Positions 8,169-16,749 of a stretch of DNA of 64,000 nucleotides are shown here, in pieces (position 1 is the first letter of the stretch; the number at the start of each line of letters is the position of its first letter). The position numbers were made by a program, and so were the translations under genes. The stretch is from positions 744,001 to 808,000 of the forward strand of contig NZ_CP047176.1 in the NCBI RefSeq assembly GCF_009834225.1, given 5' to 3'. Origin of the DNA: Rathayibacter sp. VKM Ac-2759 (GTDB taxonomy: Bacteria > Actinomycetota > Actinomycetes > Actinomycetales > Microbacteriaceae). The notes under the pieces were generated by a model, which saw nothing but the letters and a program-made list of their open reading frames with translations, was not told where the DNA came from and did not search any database.

Positions 8169-9289
8169 GCGTCCTGCTCCGCCTGCTCGCCCTGCTGCTG
8201 CCTCCGCTCGCGCGCACCCGCTATCGGGAGGAGTGGCTCGCCGACCTCGCCGGTGCGGAGGAAGCGGGTCTGCCGCGGCGCTCGGTCGTCCTCGGGGCGG
8301 CTTCGCTCCTGCTGACGATCGACCGCGACAGTCCGCTGCACACCGGCGACCCCCGAGGGCTGCTCCCGCGACGCCTCGCGCGCCGCGGCGTGGCCCTGGC
8401 CGCGGCGGCCGGTGTGGTGCTGATCGGGACCTACCTCACCGGAGGTGGCATCGTTCCGGAGGCGGGGGCCGCGTCGCCGGCGGCCGTCGAGCTGCTCGGG
8501 GTGCTCGGCCGGGTCGTGGTCGGGGTCGCGCTGGTCATCGCAGGGCTCGCCATGATCTTCCTCCTCGGCGCCGCGGCGACCGCGCGGACCCTGCTGGCCC
8601 GCATCGCCTCGGCCGCCCTCGTCATCGGCCCGGTCGTCGTCGCCTTCGGGATCTACGGGTTCCAGGTGCCGGCCATCGTGCCCACCGTCGGCTTCGTGGT
8701 CTTCTTCGGCGGGATGATCTGCGGACTCATCGTGCTCATCGGGTCGCGCACGATCCACCTCGAGCGCCGGACGGCGACGCGCCGGCAGCGGGTCCCCGTC
8801 GCCCTCGGCGGCGCGGCCGGCGTCATCGCCCTCGTGGTCGTCGGAGCCGTGGACCTGCTCGTCTGGAATCCGATCGCCAAGGTCCCGGGTCTCGAGCTCT
8901 CCGCGATCTACGCCGAGATGGTGACGCGCGACGGCTTCGACATCGGCGCGAACACGGCGTGGGTGACCGGGTGGGCGGCCTTCTGGATCGCTGCCGCGAT
9001 CGTCGTCGCCGTGGCGGCCCTCCCCGGGCGCGAGTCGCCGCTCACTCCGCGACGGCTGATCGTCCTGATGCTCGGGCTCATTGGCGGCGCCGTCTTCTTC
9101 CGCTTCTTCGCGGGCTTCGGATTCGGCATGTCGATCGCCGACACGTTCGGCACGAACGGCGGCGACGGCTCCTTCGTCTCGGCGCTGCTGCCGTACCTCG
9201 GTCAGCTCGCGCTGGCCGGTGCGATCCTCGCGGTCGGCTGGGCGCCGCGCGTGCCCCTCAGGCCGGTCGAGACCGCTGCGGTCGGCTGA
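8165..9289 (+). CDS. Multi-pass membrane protein coupled to padR
   Basis: 374 residues from an ATG overlapping the padR stop. The N-terminus LARTRYREEWLADL, then a short helix before the membrane part, is typical of permease-like proteins encoded after small PadR regulators. About eight hydrophobic helices can be counted between residue 78 and the C-terminus. I see no nucleotide-binding or catalytic motif. Related PadR partners respond to cell-wall or detergent stress, but the substrate here cannot be inferred. Immediately after the stop lies a 74-bp palindromic element. Confidence 0.75.
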   Translation: MSVLLRLLALLLPPLARTRYREEWLADLAGAEEAGLPRRSVVLGAASLLLTIDRDSPLHTGDPRGLLPRRLARRGVALAAAAGVVLIGTYLTGGGIVPEAGAASPAAVELLGVLGRVVVGVALVIAGLAMIFLLGAAATARTLLARIASAALVIGPVVVAFGIYGFQVPAIVPTVGFVVFFGGMICGLIVLIGSRTIHLERRTATRRQRVPVALGGAAGVIALVVVGAVDLLVWNPIAKVPGLELSAIYAEMVTRDGFDIGANTAWVTGWAAFWIAAAIVVAVAALPGRESPLTPRRLIVLMLGLIGGAVFFRFFAGFGFGMSIADTFGTNGGDGSFVSALLPYLGQLALAGAILAVGWAPRVPLRPVETAAVG

Positions 9290-9292
9290 CGG

Positions 9293-9367
9293 GCGCACAA
9301 CATCAGCTGACGAGGCACTCCCTCGGCTGTCGGGGGAGGCCGGTCACTCTCAGCTGATGATGCGCGC
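9293..9367. repeat. ~74-bp palindromic intergenic element, copy 1
   Basis: Inverted termini GCGCACAACATCAGCTGA and TCAGCTGATGATGCGCGC enclose a GC-rich centre. It starts 4 nt after a stop codon and lies between convergent genes. It is related in length and ends to elements at 11500 and 14090. Confidence 0.6.
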
Positions 9368-9373
9368 GCAGAA

Positions 9374-9404
9374 GCGGGGCCGGCGGATCACCCGCCGACC
9401 CCGC
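9374..9404. terminator. Hairpin terminator of the wall-anchored amidase gene
   Basis: A 13-bp stem (GCGGGGCCGGCGG / CCGCCGACCCCGC, one mismatch) with a 5-nt loop lies 15 nt beyond the amidase stop on the minus strand. Confidence 0.55.
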
Positions 9405-9418
9405 CTCCGCTGCGGTGA

Positions 9419-11330
9419 CTACTTCTGAGCGGTCCGCCTGCGCGTCGCGGTCAGCGCCAGCGCACCCGCGCCTCCGGCCACGAGTGCGAACGCCAGGGCG
9501 GCGAGCCCGGTCGTCCCCTCGGTGCCGGTGTGCGCGAGGGCCGCGGCGGGCTTCGCGGTGGCGGTCGGAGTCTCGGACGGCGCCGGGACCACGGGGACGG
9601 CGGTCGCGGTCGCCGTGGCGGTCGGCTCGGGCGAGGCGGTGGGTACCGCCGTCGGCTCAGGCGACACCGTGGGCTCCGGCGTCGGCTCCGTCACCGGAAG
9701 CTCCGGAGTCGAGGCCGGGGCCACGCGGTGCAGCGTCGCCTGCTCGTAGTCGTACGACATCGCGAGCAGCGCCGCGTCCTGGCTGCGCGGGGCGGCCAGC
9801 TCGAGGCCCGCGGCCGCTCCGGTCGAGGTGAAGCCGGCCGGCAGCGAGACGGTCGGGACTCCGGTGTTCGCGCCGACGTCGCAGAACGTCGTGCCCGCCC
9901 AGTCCGGAGTCGCCGAGGTCGCGCTGGTCGGCATCGCCAGAGCGTCGAGATCGTTGTCGATGAAGAACTGGTCCATCGCCGCCTTGCCCGCGTCCTGAGC
10001 GGCGATCGCCGCATCGTAGGCGGGGTTCGGGATGTCCGCGTTGCTCTCGAAGAAGGCGACGTCGTCCGGCAGGAGGGAGGTCTTGCCGTCGGCCATCACG
10101 TCCGAGAACGTGAGGGCGTCGGCCGGCTCGGTGAGGGCGGCGAGGCCCTCGGGCCAGGTCGCCTCGGTGTCGGCGAAGAACGAATCGATGCCCGGGCGCA
10201 TGTCGAGGTAGCCGCCGCTCACGAGCGTGCCCGAGACGAACTCGCGGGTGAACGTCGGAACCTCGACGATCTCGGCGCCCTGCGCGGCCAGTTCGGCGAC
10301 GGCCTGGTCGATCAGCGCCGTCGTCTCGGCGAGACCGGGGCGGGCCGGGTCCTCCTCGTAGTCCCAGCGCACGTAGCCGATGCGCTTGCCCTCGAGGGCG
10401 GTGTCGCTGAGCCCCTCGACGTAGGTCGAGCTGTCCTGCTCGTCCGCGATGACGGTCAGCGGGTCGGTCGGGTCGTAGCCCGCCAGCACCTCCATCAGCA
10501 GCGCCGCGTCGGTCACGGTCGTCGTCATCGGACCCGAGACGTCCTGGCGGGGCGACAGCGGGACGACGCCCGTGACGCTGGTCAGGCCCATCGTGGGGCG
10601 GTAGCCGACGAGGCTCTGGTGCGCGCTGGGCCCGACGATCGAGCCGCAGGTGTCGGTGCCGAGGCCTGCGGGGGCGTAGCCGGCGGCGACGGCCGCGCCG
10701 GTGCCTCCGCTCGAACCGCTGGCACTGTTGGCCTGGTTGTAGGGGTTGTGGGTGCGGCCGCGCTCCGAGCTGAGCGTGTAGGTGCCGTGCCAGGCGAACT
10801 CGGCCATGTTGGTCTTCGCGAGGATGATCGCGCCGGCCGCACGCAGGCGCTCGACCGCGGTGGAGTCGAGCTTGGTCTGGTAGGTGTGCAGGGAGGCGCT
10901 GCCGGCGGTGGTCGGCATGTCGAACGTGGCGTAGTTGTCCTTCACCAGGATCGGGATGCCGTGCAGCGGTCCGCGGACCGTGCCGGCCGCCCGCTCGGCG
11001 TCGAGCTCGGCGGCGGTCGCGAGTGCGTCCGGGTTGGCGAGGATCACGGCGGCGAGGCCGGGCTGGTCACCGTAGGGGTCGTCGTACGCGGCGATGCGGT
11101 CGAGGTACTGCTGGGTCAGGGCGACGGAGGTGGTCGCGCCCGACTCGAGGAGCGCGAGCGCGTCGGTGATGCTGAGGTCGACCACCGCGGGGGGCGGTGG
11201 TGGCCGCGGCCTCGGTGACGGTCGAGCCGAACGCCGAGGGGGCGGCGAGGGCGGCGCCGAGGGCGAGTCCGGAGCAGAGGGCGGTGGCGGCGGAGAGTCG
11301 GGCGACCCTCCGGAGGGGGGAGTGAGACAA
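9419..11330 (-). pseudogene. Secreted, wall-anchored amidase (amidase signature family), frameshifted
   Basis: Translation probably begins at TTG 11330 with GAAGG about 8 nt upstream. It opens with a signal peptide (LSAATALCSGLALGAALAAP) and TVTEAAATTAP. The mature protein then continues in another frame from AVVDLSITDALALL; the break is in a run of six C (around 11190-11195), one base too many. The catalytic region is intact: VKDNYA (Lys), NSASGSSGGTGAA and GTDTCGSIVG (the cis-Ser and nucleophile Ser). The tail is Pro/Thr/Glu-rich and ends LAHTG, a hydrophobic helix and RRRTAQK, a class E-type sortase signal. It would hydrolyse an amide at the cell surface. Alternatives to gene loss are slippage-based phase variation or a base-calling error. 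Confidence 0.75.
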
Positions 11331-11499
11331 GCGTGAACCTTCGGATCGAGTGGGAGGGGGCTTGGAACCTCCCCAGTCTCGGGGTGGTGTGTTGCCGCCC
11401 TGTTTCCGGCCGGGGTCGATCGAGCGCGCGTGGCGTCCCCCTTCGCGGGGGTGATCGGGAGGCGTGCCCTCTCCACGACTCCGCTGCCGCCGGCGACCG

Positions 11500-11572
11500 G
11501 CGCACAACATGTGCTGAGAAGGGACGGCCTCCGCCGTGGGGCGAGGGACCCTGCTCTCAGCTCATGTTGTGC
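11500..11572. repeat. ~74-bp palindromic intergenic element, copy 2
   Basis: Termini GCGCACAACATGTGCTGAG and CTCAGCTCATGTTGTGC form a near-perfect inverted repeat. It lies 22 nt beyond the stop of the gene at 11594 (minus strand). The rest of the 11331-11593 gap holds the amidase leader and no recognisable gene. Confidence 0.6.
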
Positions 11573-11593
11573 ACCTAGCGGCGACGACGTGCC

Positions 11594-12259
11594 TCAGCGA
11601 CAGTCGATCACGCCGTCGTCCGCCATCGACACCCCGTCGGTGCCCTTCACTCCGAGGCGGAGACGAGCTTGCTCCCCGGTCCACCGCAGGTCGTAGTCGC
11701 CGGCGCTGAAAGGCGCGTAGCCGTCGTCCGCCCAGTAGTCCTCGACCCATTCCGCGACCGCGGAGCCGGGCCGCACCACTCCCACCGATCCGCCACCCGC
11801 GCGGAGGAACCCGAACTCGCGCACGACGATGCGGCAACCGCCGTCGCTCACCGACGGGAGCACCGAGTACCAGCTCGTCGTGAACAGGAGCGAGAAGAAG
11901 ACCGCGCACGGAACGCAGATGATCAGCAGGAGCGCCCCCGCGACGCCGATCGCGGTGCGGACCCAGGAATCGGCGCGCGGAGCCGCCGGGAGCACGAGGC
12001 CGACCAGCACCGATACCACGCCGCCCGCGAGGAGGACGAGCTCGATCCCGAAGAACGTCGGGACGACCGGGCCGATCACGATCGTCCCCCAGCCCAGCGC
12101 CTCCTGAACGCTCAGGTCGGCGACGCGGTAGAGGGGCGCTATGGGCCCCAGTACGCCGAGCGCGACGACGGCCACCAGCTGCACGACGCCCGCAGTGAGC
12201 AGGCGACCTCCGAGGCGCGGCGCGTCAGCGGGCTGCTCGGTCACCGCGCAGATCCGCAC
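11594..12259 (-). CDS. Small membrane protein with exported C-terminal domain
   Basis: 221 residues from GTG 12259; a second GTG at 12244 is equally possible and would shorten the overlap with the upstream XRE gene. Three or four hydrophobic helices (about 20-45, 60-90 and 102-128) are followed by a ~90-residue soluble part with two Cys (GGCRIVVREFG and DGVIDCR) that could pair outside the membrane. I do not recognise a family. It overlaps the end of the XRE regulator gene, so it is probably the last gene of the DUF2975-XRE operon. Confidence 0.65.
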   Translation of the reverse strand: MRICAVTEQPADAPRLGGRLLTAGVVQLVAVVALGVLGPIAPLYRVADLSVQEALGWGTIVIGPVVPTFFGIELVLLAGGVVSVLVGLVLPAAPRADSWVRTAIGVAGALLLIICVPCAVFFSLLFTTSWYSVLPSVSDGGCRIVVREFGFLRAGGGSVGVVRPGSAVAEWVEDYWADDGYAPFSAGDYDLRWTGEQARLRLGVKGTDGVSMADDGVIDCR

Positions 12260-12476
12260 TGCTCCCGACGTCCTCCGGCACGTGGGTCAGGATGTCGCCC
12301 GGCTGGCAGCCGAGGACCTCGCAGATGGCATCGAGGGTCGAGAAGCGGACGGCCTTGGCGCGGCCGTTCTTGAGGATCGAGATGTTGGCGGTGGTGATGC
12401 CGACGGCGGCGGCGAGGTCGGTGACCGACATCTTGCGCTTGGCCAGCTCGACGTCGAGGTTGATCACGATCGCCAT
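12225..12476 (-). CDS. XRE-family (Cro/CI) regulator, DUF2975 partner
   Basis: 83 residues. The whole protein is a helix-turn-helix: LAKRKMSVTDLAAAVGIT, then TANISILKNGRAKAVRFSTL and ICEVLGCQPGDIL, the typical short YozG-like regulator. Its ATG overlaps the TGA of the DUF2975 membrane protein, a frequently seen pair in Gram-positive bacteria in which the regulator probably represses its own operon. TATCGA-type repeats at 12953-12988, before the first gene, are the obvious operator candidate. Confidence 0.88.
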   Translation of the reverse strand: MAIVINLDVELAKRKMSVTDLAAAVGITTANISILKNGRAKAVRFSTLDAICEVLGCQPGDILTHVPEDVGSSADLRGDRAAR

Positions 12477-12940
12477 CAGACGACCTCGGCGAGCTCGCTG
12501 CGCTGCTCGACGGCGAGGTGCAGGAGGCGGCGCATCACGACCACGAGCAGGGCGAGGGCGGCGCTCGCCACGGCGACCAGGGCGAAGGCGAGCGCGGGGA
12601 GCGGGGCGGGCACGGCCGCGAAGACAGCGACGGCGCCGACCGTCGCGAGGACGGAGCCGGCGACGAAGGCGCCGATCGCGAGGTCGACCCAGAGGTCGGA
12701 GCGGTGATCGCCGGCGAACAGCGCGTCGTCGCGGGCGAGGGTGAGCAGGCGCCAGATCGACACCAGCACGACCTCGATGCAGAGCACGCCGGCGACGACC
12801 ACGGCGACCAGGACTCCGTCGACGGGCCCGCCGTCGAGGGCGGTGAGGGCGACCGAGCCGACGCTGAGCTGGACCAGCAGCGAGCCGAGCAGGAGCAGGA
12901 CGAGCAGCGCGCGGAGCGCGACGAGGACGGTTCGGGGCAT
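12476..12940 (-). CDS. DUF2975 membrane protein
   Basis: 154 residues with four hydrophobic helices (about 5-27, 40-66, 88-112 and 115-138). A short cytoplasmic stretch between the second and third (LLTLARDDALFAGDHRSDL) is typical of DUF2975. AGGAG lies 8 nt before the ATG. It is the first gene of a three-gene operon with the XRE regulator (ATGA-type overlap) and the membrane protein at 11594. DUF2975 proteins are of unknown function; the paired regulator suggests the membrane protein reports on or is made in response to a signal. Confidence 0.82.
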   Translation of the reverse strand: MPRTVLVALRALLVLLLLGSLLVQLSVGSVALTALDGGPVDGVLVAVVVAGVLCIEVVLVSIWRLLTLARDDALFAGDHRSDLWVDLAIGAFVAGSVLATVGAVAVFAAVPAPLPALAFALVAVASAALALLVVVMRRLLHLAVEQRSELAEVV

Positions 12941-12952
12941 CGGGAGCTCCTG

Positions 12953-12988
12953 TATCGAATATCGTGCGGTTCGTATCGATTGTCGATA
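12953..12988 (-). promoter_or_regulatory. TATCGA inverted repeats, putative operator of the DUF2975-XRE operon
   Basis: A perfect inverted repeat TATCGA-TTG-TCGATA lies at 12974-12988, with a second related box TATCGAATATCG at 12953-12964. They lie 13-48 nt before the ATG at 12940, where a promoter would be expected. They also fall between this operon and the divergent lipoprotein gene at 13040. Confidence 0.55.
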
Positions 12989-13039
12989 CTGTCACCTCTC
13001 GAGACCGGCGGCAAGGCGCCTCCGGGGACAGGTGGCACG

Positions 13040-14077
13040 ATGGCGCGGTATCGACGACTCCTCGGCGCGGCTCTGCTCGCTGGAGCACTGCTCGCCGGCA
13101 CGCTCACCGGCTGCTCGGCGGACCACGGGCCGGGGCTCGACGCGGCCCTGGCGCTGGACGACTGCGTGCTCGAGAGCGCCACGGACTCGCGGCCGCGGCC
13201 GCTGCTGTCGCGGTCGGTCCCGGCCGTGTTCGACGTCGAGGTGACCGCCTCCGAGGAGTGCACCGTCGACCAGCTGATCGCGACCGCGACGACGGTCGCG
13301 CAGGCCGCGACCGAGGCGCTCGACGGCGTCCCCGCCGGGCTCGCCTCGAGCGGGTTCACCCAGCGCATCGACGACGACGTCTTCGCGATCGCCGACGTCC
13401 ACGCCGATCCGCGGGCGGTCGTCGCCGCGCTCGAGGGCTGGGACGCGCTGCGCCGCGATGTCGACGGCACCGTGGCGGTGCGGACGTTCGACGGCGACTC
13501 CGTGATCGAGGTCGGGCTCGCGGGCAGCACCGACACGGCGATCGGTGTGCTCGGGAGGTTCCTCGCGGCCGGCTCGGCGATCTCGCAGGGGGTTCCGGAG
13601 TGGACCATCGGCCGACCGGCCGGTGGCGGGCTCCCCGCGTCCGAGGTCGTCGTGCACGGTGAGCGGCCCGCGGAGGAGCTGCTCCGTCTGGCGCAGGAGA
13701 TCGAGGCCGCCTTCACCGGGGCGGCATCGATGCAGCTGGGCGCGACGGTGCTCAGCTTCTCGGTCCTCGACGGCGCGGGCGGCGCGGGGCGCTCGCTGAC
13801 CGACTCCGCCGCCTGGCCGTCGATCCTCGGCACGATGACGGCGATGACCGACCGGGGGAGCGGCTACGGCATCGGCGGAGTGGTAGACGCGGAGGCGGCG
13901 GACGGGTCGGGCCGGGTCGTCGACGACTTCGCCGCGGCGAGCACCGACTGCGTCGCGCCTCCGGGAGGCGGTGCGACCACCCGGGCCGCCTTCGACCACC
14001 TCGCGACCGTGATCAGGCCGGCGCACCCCGGGCAGTCGTTCCCGCAGGCCGGTCTGAGCGCCCCCGCGTGCCGGTGA
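13040..14077 (+). CDS. Lipoprotein of unknown function
   Basis: 345 residues. The signal sequence ALLAGALLAGTLTGC has a lipobox LTGC (Cys about residue 25), so the mature protein is tethered to the outer face of the membrane. The remainder is Ala/Asp-rich with no Trp cluster or catalytic motif that I recognise; repeated segments (ATEALDGVPAGLASSG and AAFTGAASMQLGAT) hint at related beta-alpha units. It is divergent from the DUF2975 operon, and its promoter would overlap the TATCGA boxes. It is followed after 12 nt by a 74-bp palindromic element. Confidence 0.75.
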   Translation: MARYRRLLGAALLAGALLAGTLTGCSADHGPGLDAALALDDCVLESATDSRPRPLLSRSVPAVFDVEVTASEECTVDQLIATATTVAQAATEALDGVPAGLASSGFTQRIDDDVFAIADVHADPRAVVAALEGWDALRRDVDGTVAVRTFDGDSVIEVGLAGSTDTAIGVLGRFLAAGSAISQGVPEWTIGRPAGGGLPASEVVVHGERPAEELLRLAQEIEAAFTGAASMQLGATVLSFSVLDGAGGAGRSLTDSAAWPSILGTMTAMTDRGSGYGIGGVVDAEAADGSGRVVDDFAAASTDCVAPPGGGATTRAAFDHLATVIRPAHPGQSFPQAGLSAPACR

Positions 14078-14089
14078 TCCGCAGAACCG

Positions 14090-14163
14090 CCTCACAACCA
14101 AGGCTGAAACGACTCGATACCCGAATTCTCGACGTTCCGCTCGATCCAGCCTCAGTTGTGCGG
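14090..14163. repeat. ~74-bp palindromic intergenic element, copy 3
   Basis: Termini CCTCACAACCAAGGCTGA and CCAGCCTCAGTTGTGCGG are imperfect inverted repeats. It fills nearly the whole gap between two convergent genes (ends at 14077 and 14174), so it may act as their shared terminator. Confidence 0.5.
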
Positions 14164-14173
14164 CCCGGCACCG

Positions 14174-15691
14174 TCACACCGCCCACCCCGCCTCCGCGAG
14201 CGCGAGCGCCGCGTCGGCGCGGGGCGAGTACGGCAGGTCGACGCCCCGCACCACGCGGTAGTCGGTGTCGCCGGGGCCGACCCAGAGGATGGAGTCCTCG
14301 GCGCGCGCGTCGCCGAGCGCGGCACGGACGGCCAGCGCGGGCTCGGCGACCTCGCGCACCTCGCAGCCCCGCCCGAGAGCGCCCTCGAGCAGGGCCCGGC
14401 GGATCTGCGCCGGATCCTCGAAGCGCGGGTGGTGGTCGGTGACGATCACGAGGTCGGCGCGGTCGGCGGCGGCGCGGCCCATCGGTGCGCGCTTGCTGGG
14501 GTCGCGGTCGCCGTCGGCGCCGAGGATGACGAGCACGCGACCCGGGGTCACCTCGCGCAGGGCGTCGACGGTGCGGGCGACCGAGTCGGGGGTGTGCGAG
14601 AAGTCGACGTAGAGGCGCGGCCCTCGGGCCCCGGACACGAGCAGGGTGCGGCCCGGCACCGAGACGTCGATCCCGGAGGCGAGTGCCGCGGCGATCGCGG
14701 ACCGCGGGTGCCCCGCCTCCGCCAGCATCACGATCGCGAGGGCGGCGTTCGAGGCCATGTGCCGGCCGATCAGCGGGACGGAGGTGGTCATCGACCAGCC
14801 GTCGGGGGCGGTGAGGGCGAGGCGCGTGCCGGTCGCCGTCGTCGCGAGCACGTCCACGGTCCAGTCGGCGTCGCGCGTGCCGACGGTGACCACCGGCACC
14901 TCCGCCTCCGCGGCGACCGTGCGACCCGCCTCCGTGTCGACGACGACGACTCCGCGGCGGCTCCGATCGGGCCGGAAGAGCCGCTGCTTCGCCCGGAGGT
15001 AGGTGCTCAGATCACCGAAGTCGTCGAGGTGGTCGTGGCTGAGGTTGGTGAAGCCGGCGACGTCGACGACGATCCCCTCGAGGCGCGAGCGGACGAGCGC
15101 CTGCGCGCTGACCTCGATCGCGGCGGTCTCGACGCCGTCCTCGACCATGCGCGCGAGGAGCGCGTGCAGCTCCGACGCCTCCGGAGACGTGAGGCGGCTC
15201 GCGACCGCGTGCTCGGCACTGCGCCGCTCGGCCGTCGAGCTGATACCCGAGGTCACTCCGAGCTGCCGCAGCACGGCGTCGAGCAGGTGCACCGTGCTCG
15301 TCTTGCCGTTGGTGCCCGTCACCCCGAGGAGCGTCGGCCGCACCCGGTCGGTGCCGTGGACGCGGGCGGCGACGGTCCCCAGGGCGACGCGCGGGTCGGG
15401 GCTCACGAGGACGGGCAGTCCGGAGGCGCGCGCCGCGGCGGTCCCGGCCTCGTCGGTCAGCACGGCGACGGCACCCGCCGCGGCGGCTCGGGCGGCGAAC
15501 TCGGCGCCGTGCGACCGGCGGCCGGGGAGCGCGGCGAAGAGCGCCCCCGCTCGCACCTCGCGGTGCGACACGGTGACGCTCGTGACCACGACATCGCCGC
15601 GGCCGCCGAGCGTGAGCCCGGCGGCCGCGGCGAGCTCCTCGAGACGGGCCCCTGCGCTGAGGCGCGGCTCGAGGAGCCGGAAGTCCGGCAC
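14174..15691 (-). CDS. MurE-like Mur ligase outside the division cluster
   Basis: 505 residues, full length for a MurE. Visible elements are an N-terminal substrate domain (about 1-120), P-loop GVTGTNGKTS (123-132), TSPEASELHALLARM, NLSHDHLDDF, the carbamoylated-Lys segment YLRAKQRLF, DFSHTPDSV and GADGDRDPSKRAPMG. At the position that reads DNPR in meso-DAP MurE enzymes, this protein has HHPR (420-423), so it should not bind meso-DAP. It is not beside murF, mraY or ftsI but lies 3 nt after a manganese catalase gene. It may be a second ligase adding another residue, or acting on another acyl substrate. Microbacteriaceae have B-type peptidoglycan with diaminobutyrate, ornithine or lysine, which makes a divergent MurE plausible. 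Confidence 0.8.
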   Translation of the reverse strand: MPDFRLLEPRLSAGARLEELAAAAGLTLGGRGDVVVTSVTVSHREVRAGALFAALPGRRSHGAEFAARAAAAGAVAVLTDEAGTAAARASGLPVLVSPDPRVALGTVAARVHGTDRVRPTLLGVTGTNGKTSTVHLLDAVLRQLGVTSGISSTAERRSAEHAVASRLTSPEASELHALLARMVEDGVETAAIEVSAQALVRSRLEGIVVDVAGFTNLSHDHLDDFGDLSTYLRAKQRLFRPDRSRRGVVVVDTEAGRTVAAEAEVPVVTVGTRDADWTVDVLATTATGTRLALTAPDGWSMTTSVPLIGRHMASNAALAIVMLAEAGHPRSAIAAALASGIDVSVPGRTLLVSGARGPRLYVDFSHTPDSVARTVDALREVTPGRVLVILGADGDRDPSKRAPMGRAAADRADLVIVTDHHPRFEDPAQIRRALLEGALGRGCEVREVAEPALAVRAALGDARAEDSILWVGPGDTDYRVVRGVDLPYSPRADAALALAEAGWAV

Positions 15692-15694
15692 CCG

Positions 15695-16651
15695 CTACTT
15701 CGCGGTCGGCCCGTAGAACGAGCTGATCTCGTCGAGCTCCATCTCGGCCGTCGTCTGGATGAGCTTCAGCAGATCGGGGTCCAGGCCCGGTGCGTACTCC
15801 TCGAAGCGCTCGGGGGCGATGACGGAGGGCACGCCCTCGGGTGCCTGCTCCTTCGACTCGAGATCGGTGCCGTCGTTCGACGGCGAGGCGCCGCGGAAGA
15901 TCTTGCCCGCCTCCGACGCGCCCTCGAGGTCGAAGGTGTACTGCTTGCTCTGCAGTCCCAGGTCGAGGAGCTTCTTCACCTCGGGGAACTTCTCGGCGTT
16001 CGTCTTCGGGATCGGCAGGGTCTTCTTCCAGTCGATGCCGAGGGTCTCGAGCGCCTTCGCGTAGGCGTTCTCGTGCGCCTGGTCGCGGACGATGAGGTAG
16101 GCGATCGTCGAGCGGGCCGTCTTGTTGGCGGTCATCTCGTAGATGCGCGACTTCTGCAGGCGACCGGTCGACTCGAGCATGAGGTTGTAGAGCAGGTCGA
16201 GCACGAGGTTGCCGGAGTTGTAGACGTAGCTGCCGCTCCACGGGTTGCCCACGGAGTCGACCGGCAGGGCGCCCTGCGCACCGACGAGATAGTGGTGGAT
16301 GTTGCTCGTGTCGAGCGCGATGTTCAGCGGAGTCGCGCCGCCGGCACCGGGCTTGTCGAGCGGGTCGGTCGGCTTGCCCTGGTACTGCGGCGAGCCGTCG
16401 AGAAGGCGCGAGATGGTGGTGCCGATCAGCTCGACGTGGCTGATCTCCTCGGTGCCGATGCCCTGGATGAGGTCGCGGTAGGGCTTCGCGTCGGCGCCGC
16501 GGAAGTTCATCGCCTGGAAGAGGTACTGCATCATCGTCCGCATCTCGCCGAACTGACCGCCGAGCCCCTCCTGGAGCGCGTTCGCGGCTGCGGGATCCGG
16601 CTCGTCCTGCTCGATGTCGTTGATGAGTCGCTGCACGTGGAAGAACACCAT
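15695..16651 (-). CDS. Manganese catalase
   Basis: 318 residues. A ferritin-like four-helix bundle with dimanganese ligands in the expected order: Glu36 (GQFGEMRT), Glu69 and His72 (GTEEISHVE), Glu160 (LMLEST) and His193 (DQAHENAY). The start MVFFHVQRLINDI is typical of the family. It is cytoplasmic and converts hydrogen peroxide to water and oxygen without haem. The MurE-like gene follows after 3 nt and is probably co-transcribed. The C-terminus (DLDPDLLKLIQTTAEMELDE) is the usual extension that wraps the neighbouring subunit. Confidence 0.95.
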   Translation of the reverse strand: MVFFHVQRLINDIEQDEPDPAAANALQEGLGGQFGEMRTMMQYLFQAMNFRGADAKPYRDLIQGIGTEEISHVELIGTTISRLLDGSPQYQGKPTDPLDKPGAGGATPLNIALDTSNIHHYLVGAQGALPVDSVGNPWSGSYVYNSGNLVLDLLYNLMLESTGRLQKSRIYEMTANKTARSTIAYLIVRDQAHENAYAKALETLGIDWKKTLPIPKTNAEKFPEVKKLLDLGLQSKQYTFDLEGASEAGKIFRGASPSNDGTDLESKEQAPEGVPSVIAPERFEEYAPGLDPDLLKLIQTTAEMELDEISSFYGPTAK

Positions 16652-16749
16652 TGCCTCCAGAAGGATCGGGAGCCTTCAGCGTCCGTCGTGCTCCGGCCGC
16701 TTGCTAAGGGCCTTGCCAGGGAGGGGTCGGGTGACGGACACTGCCTCGC

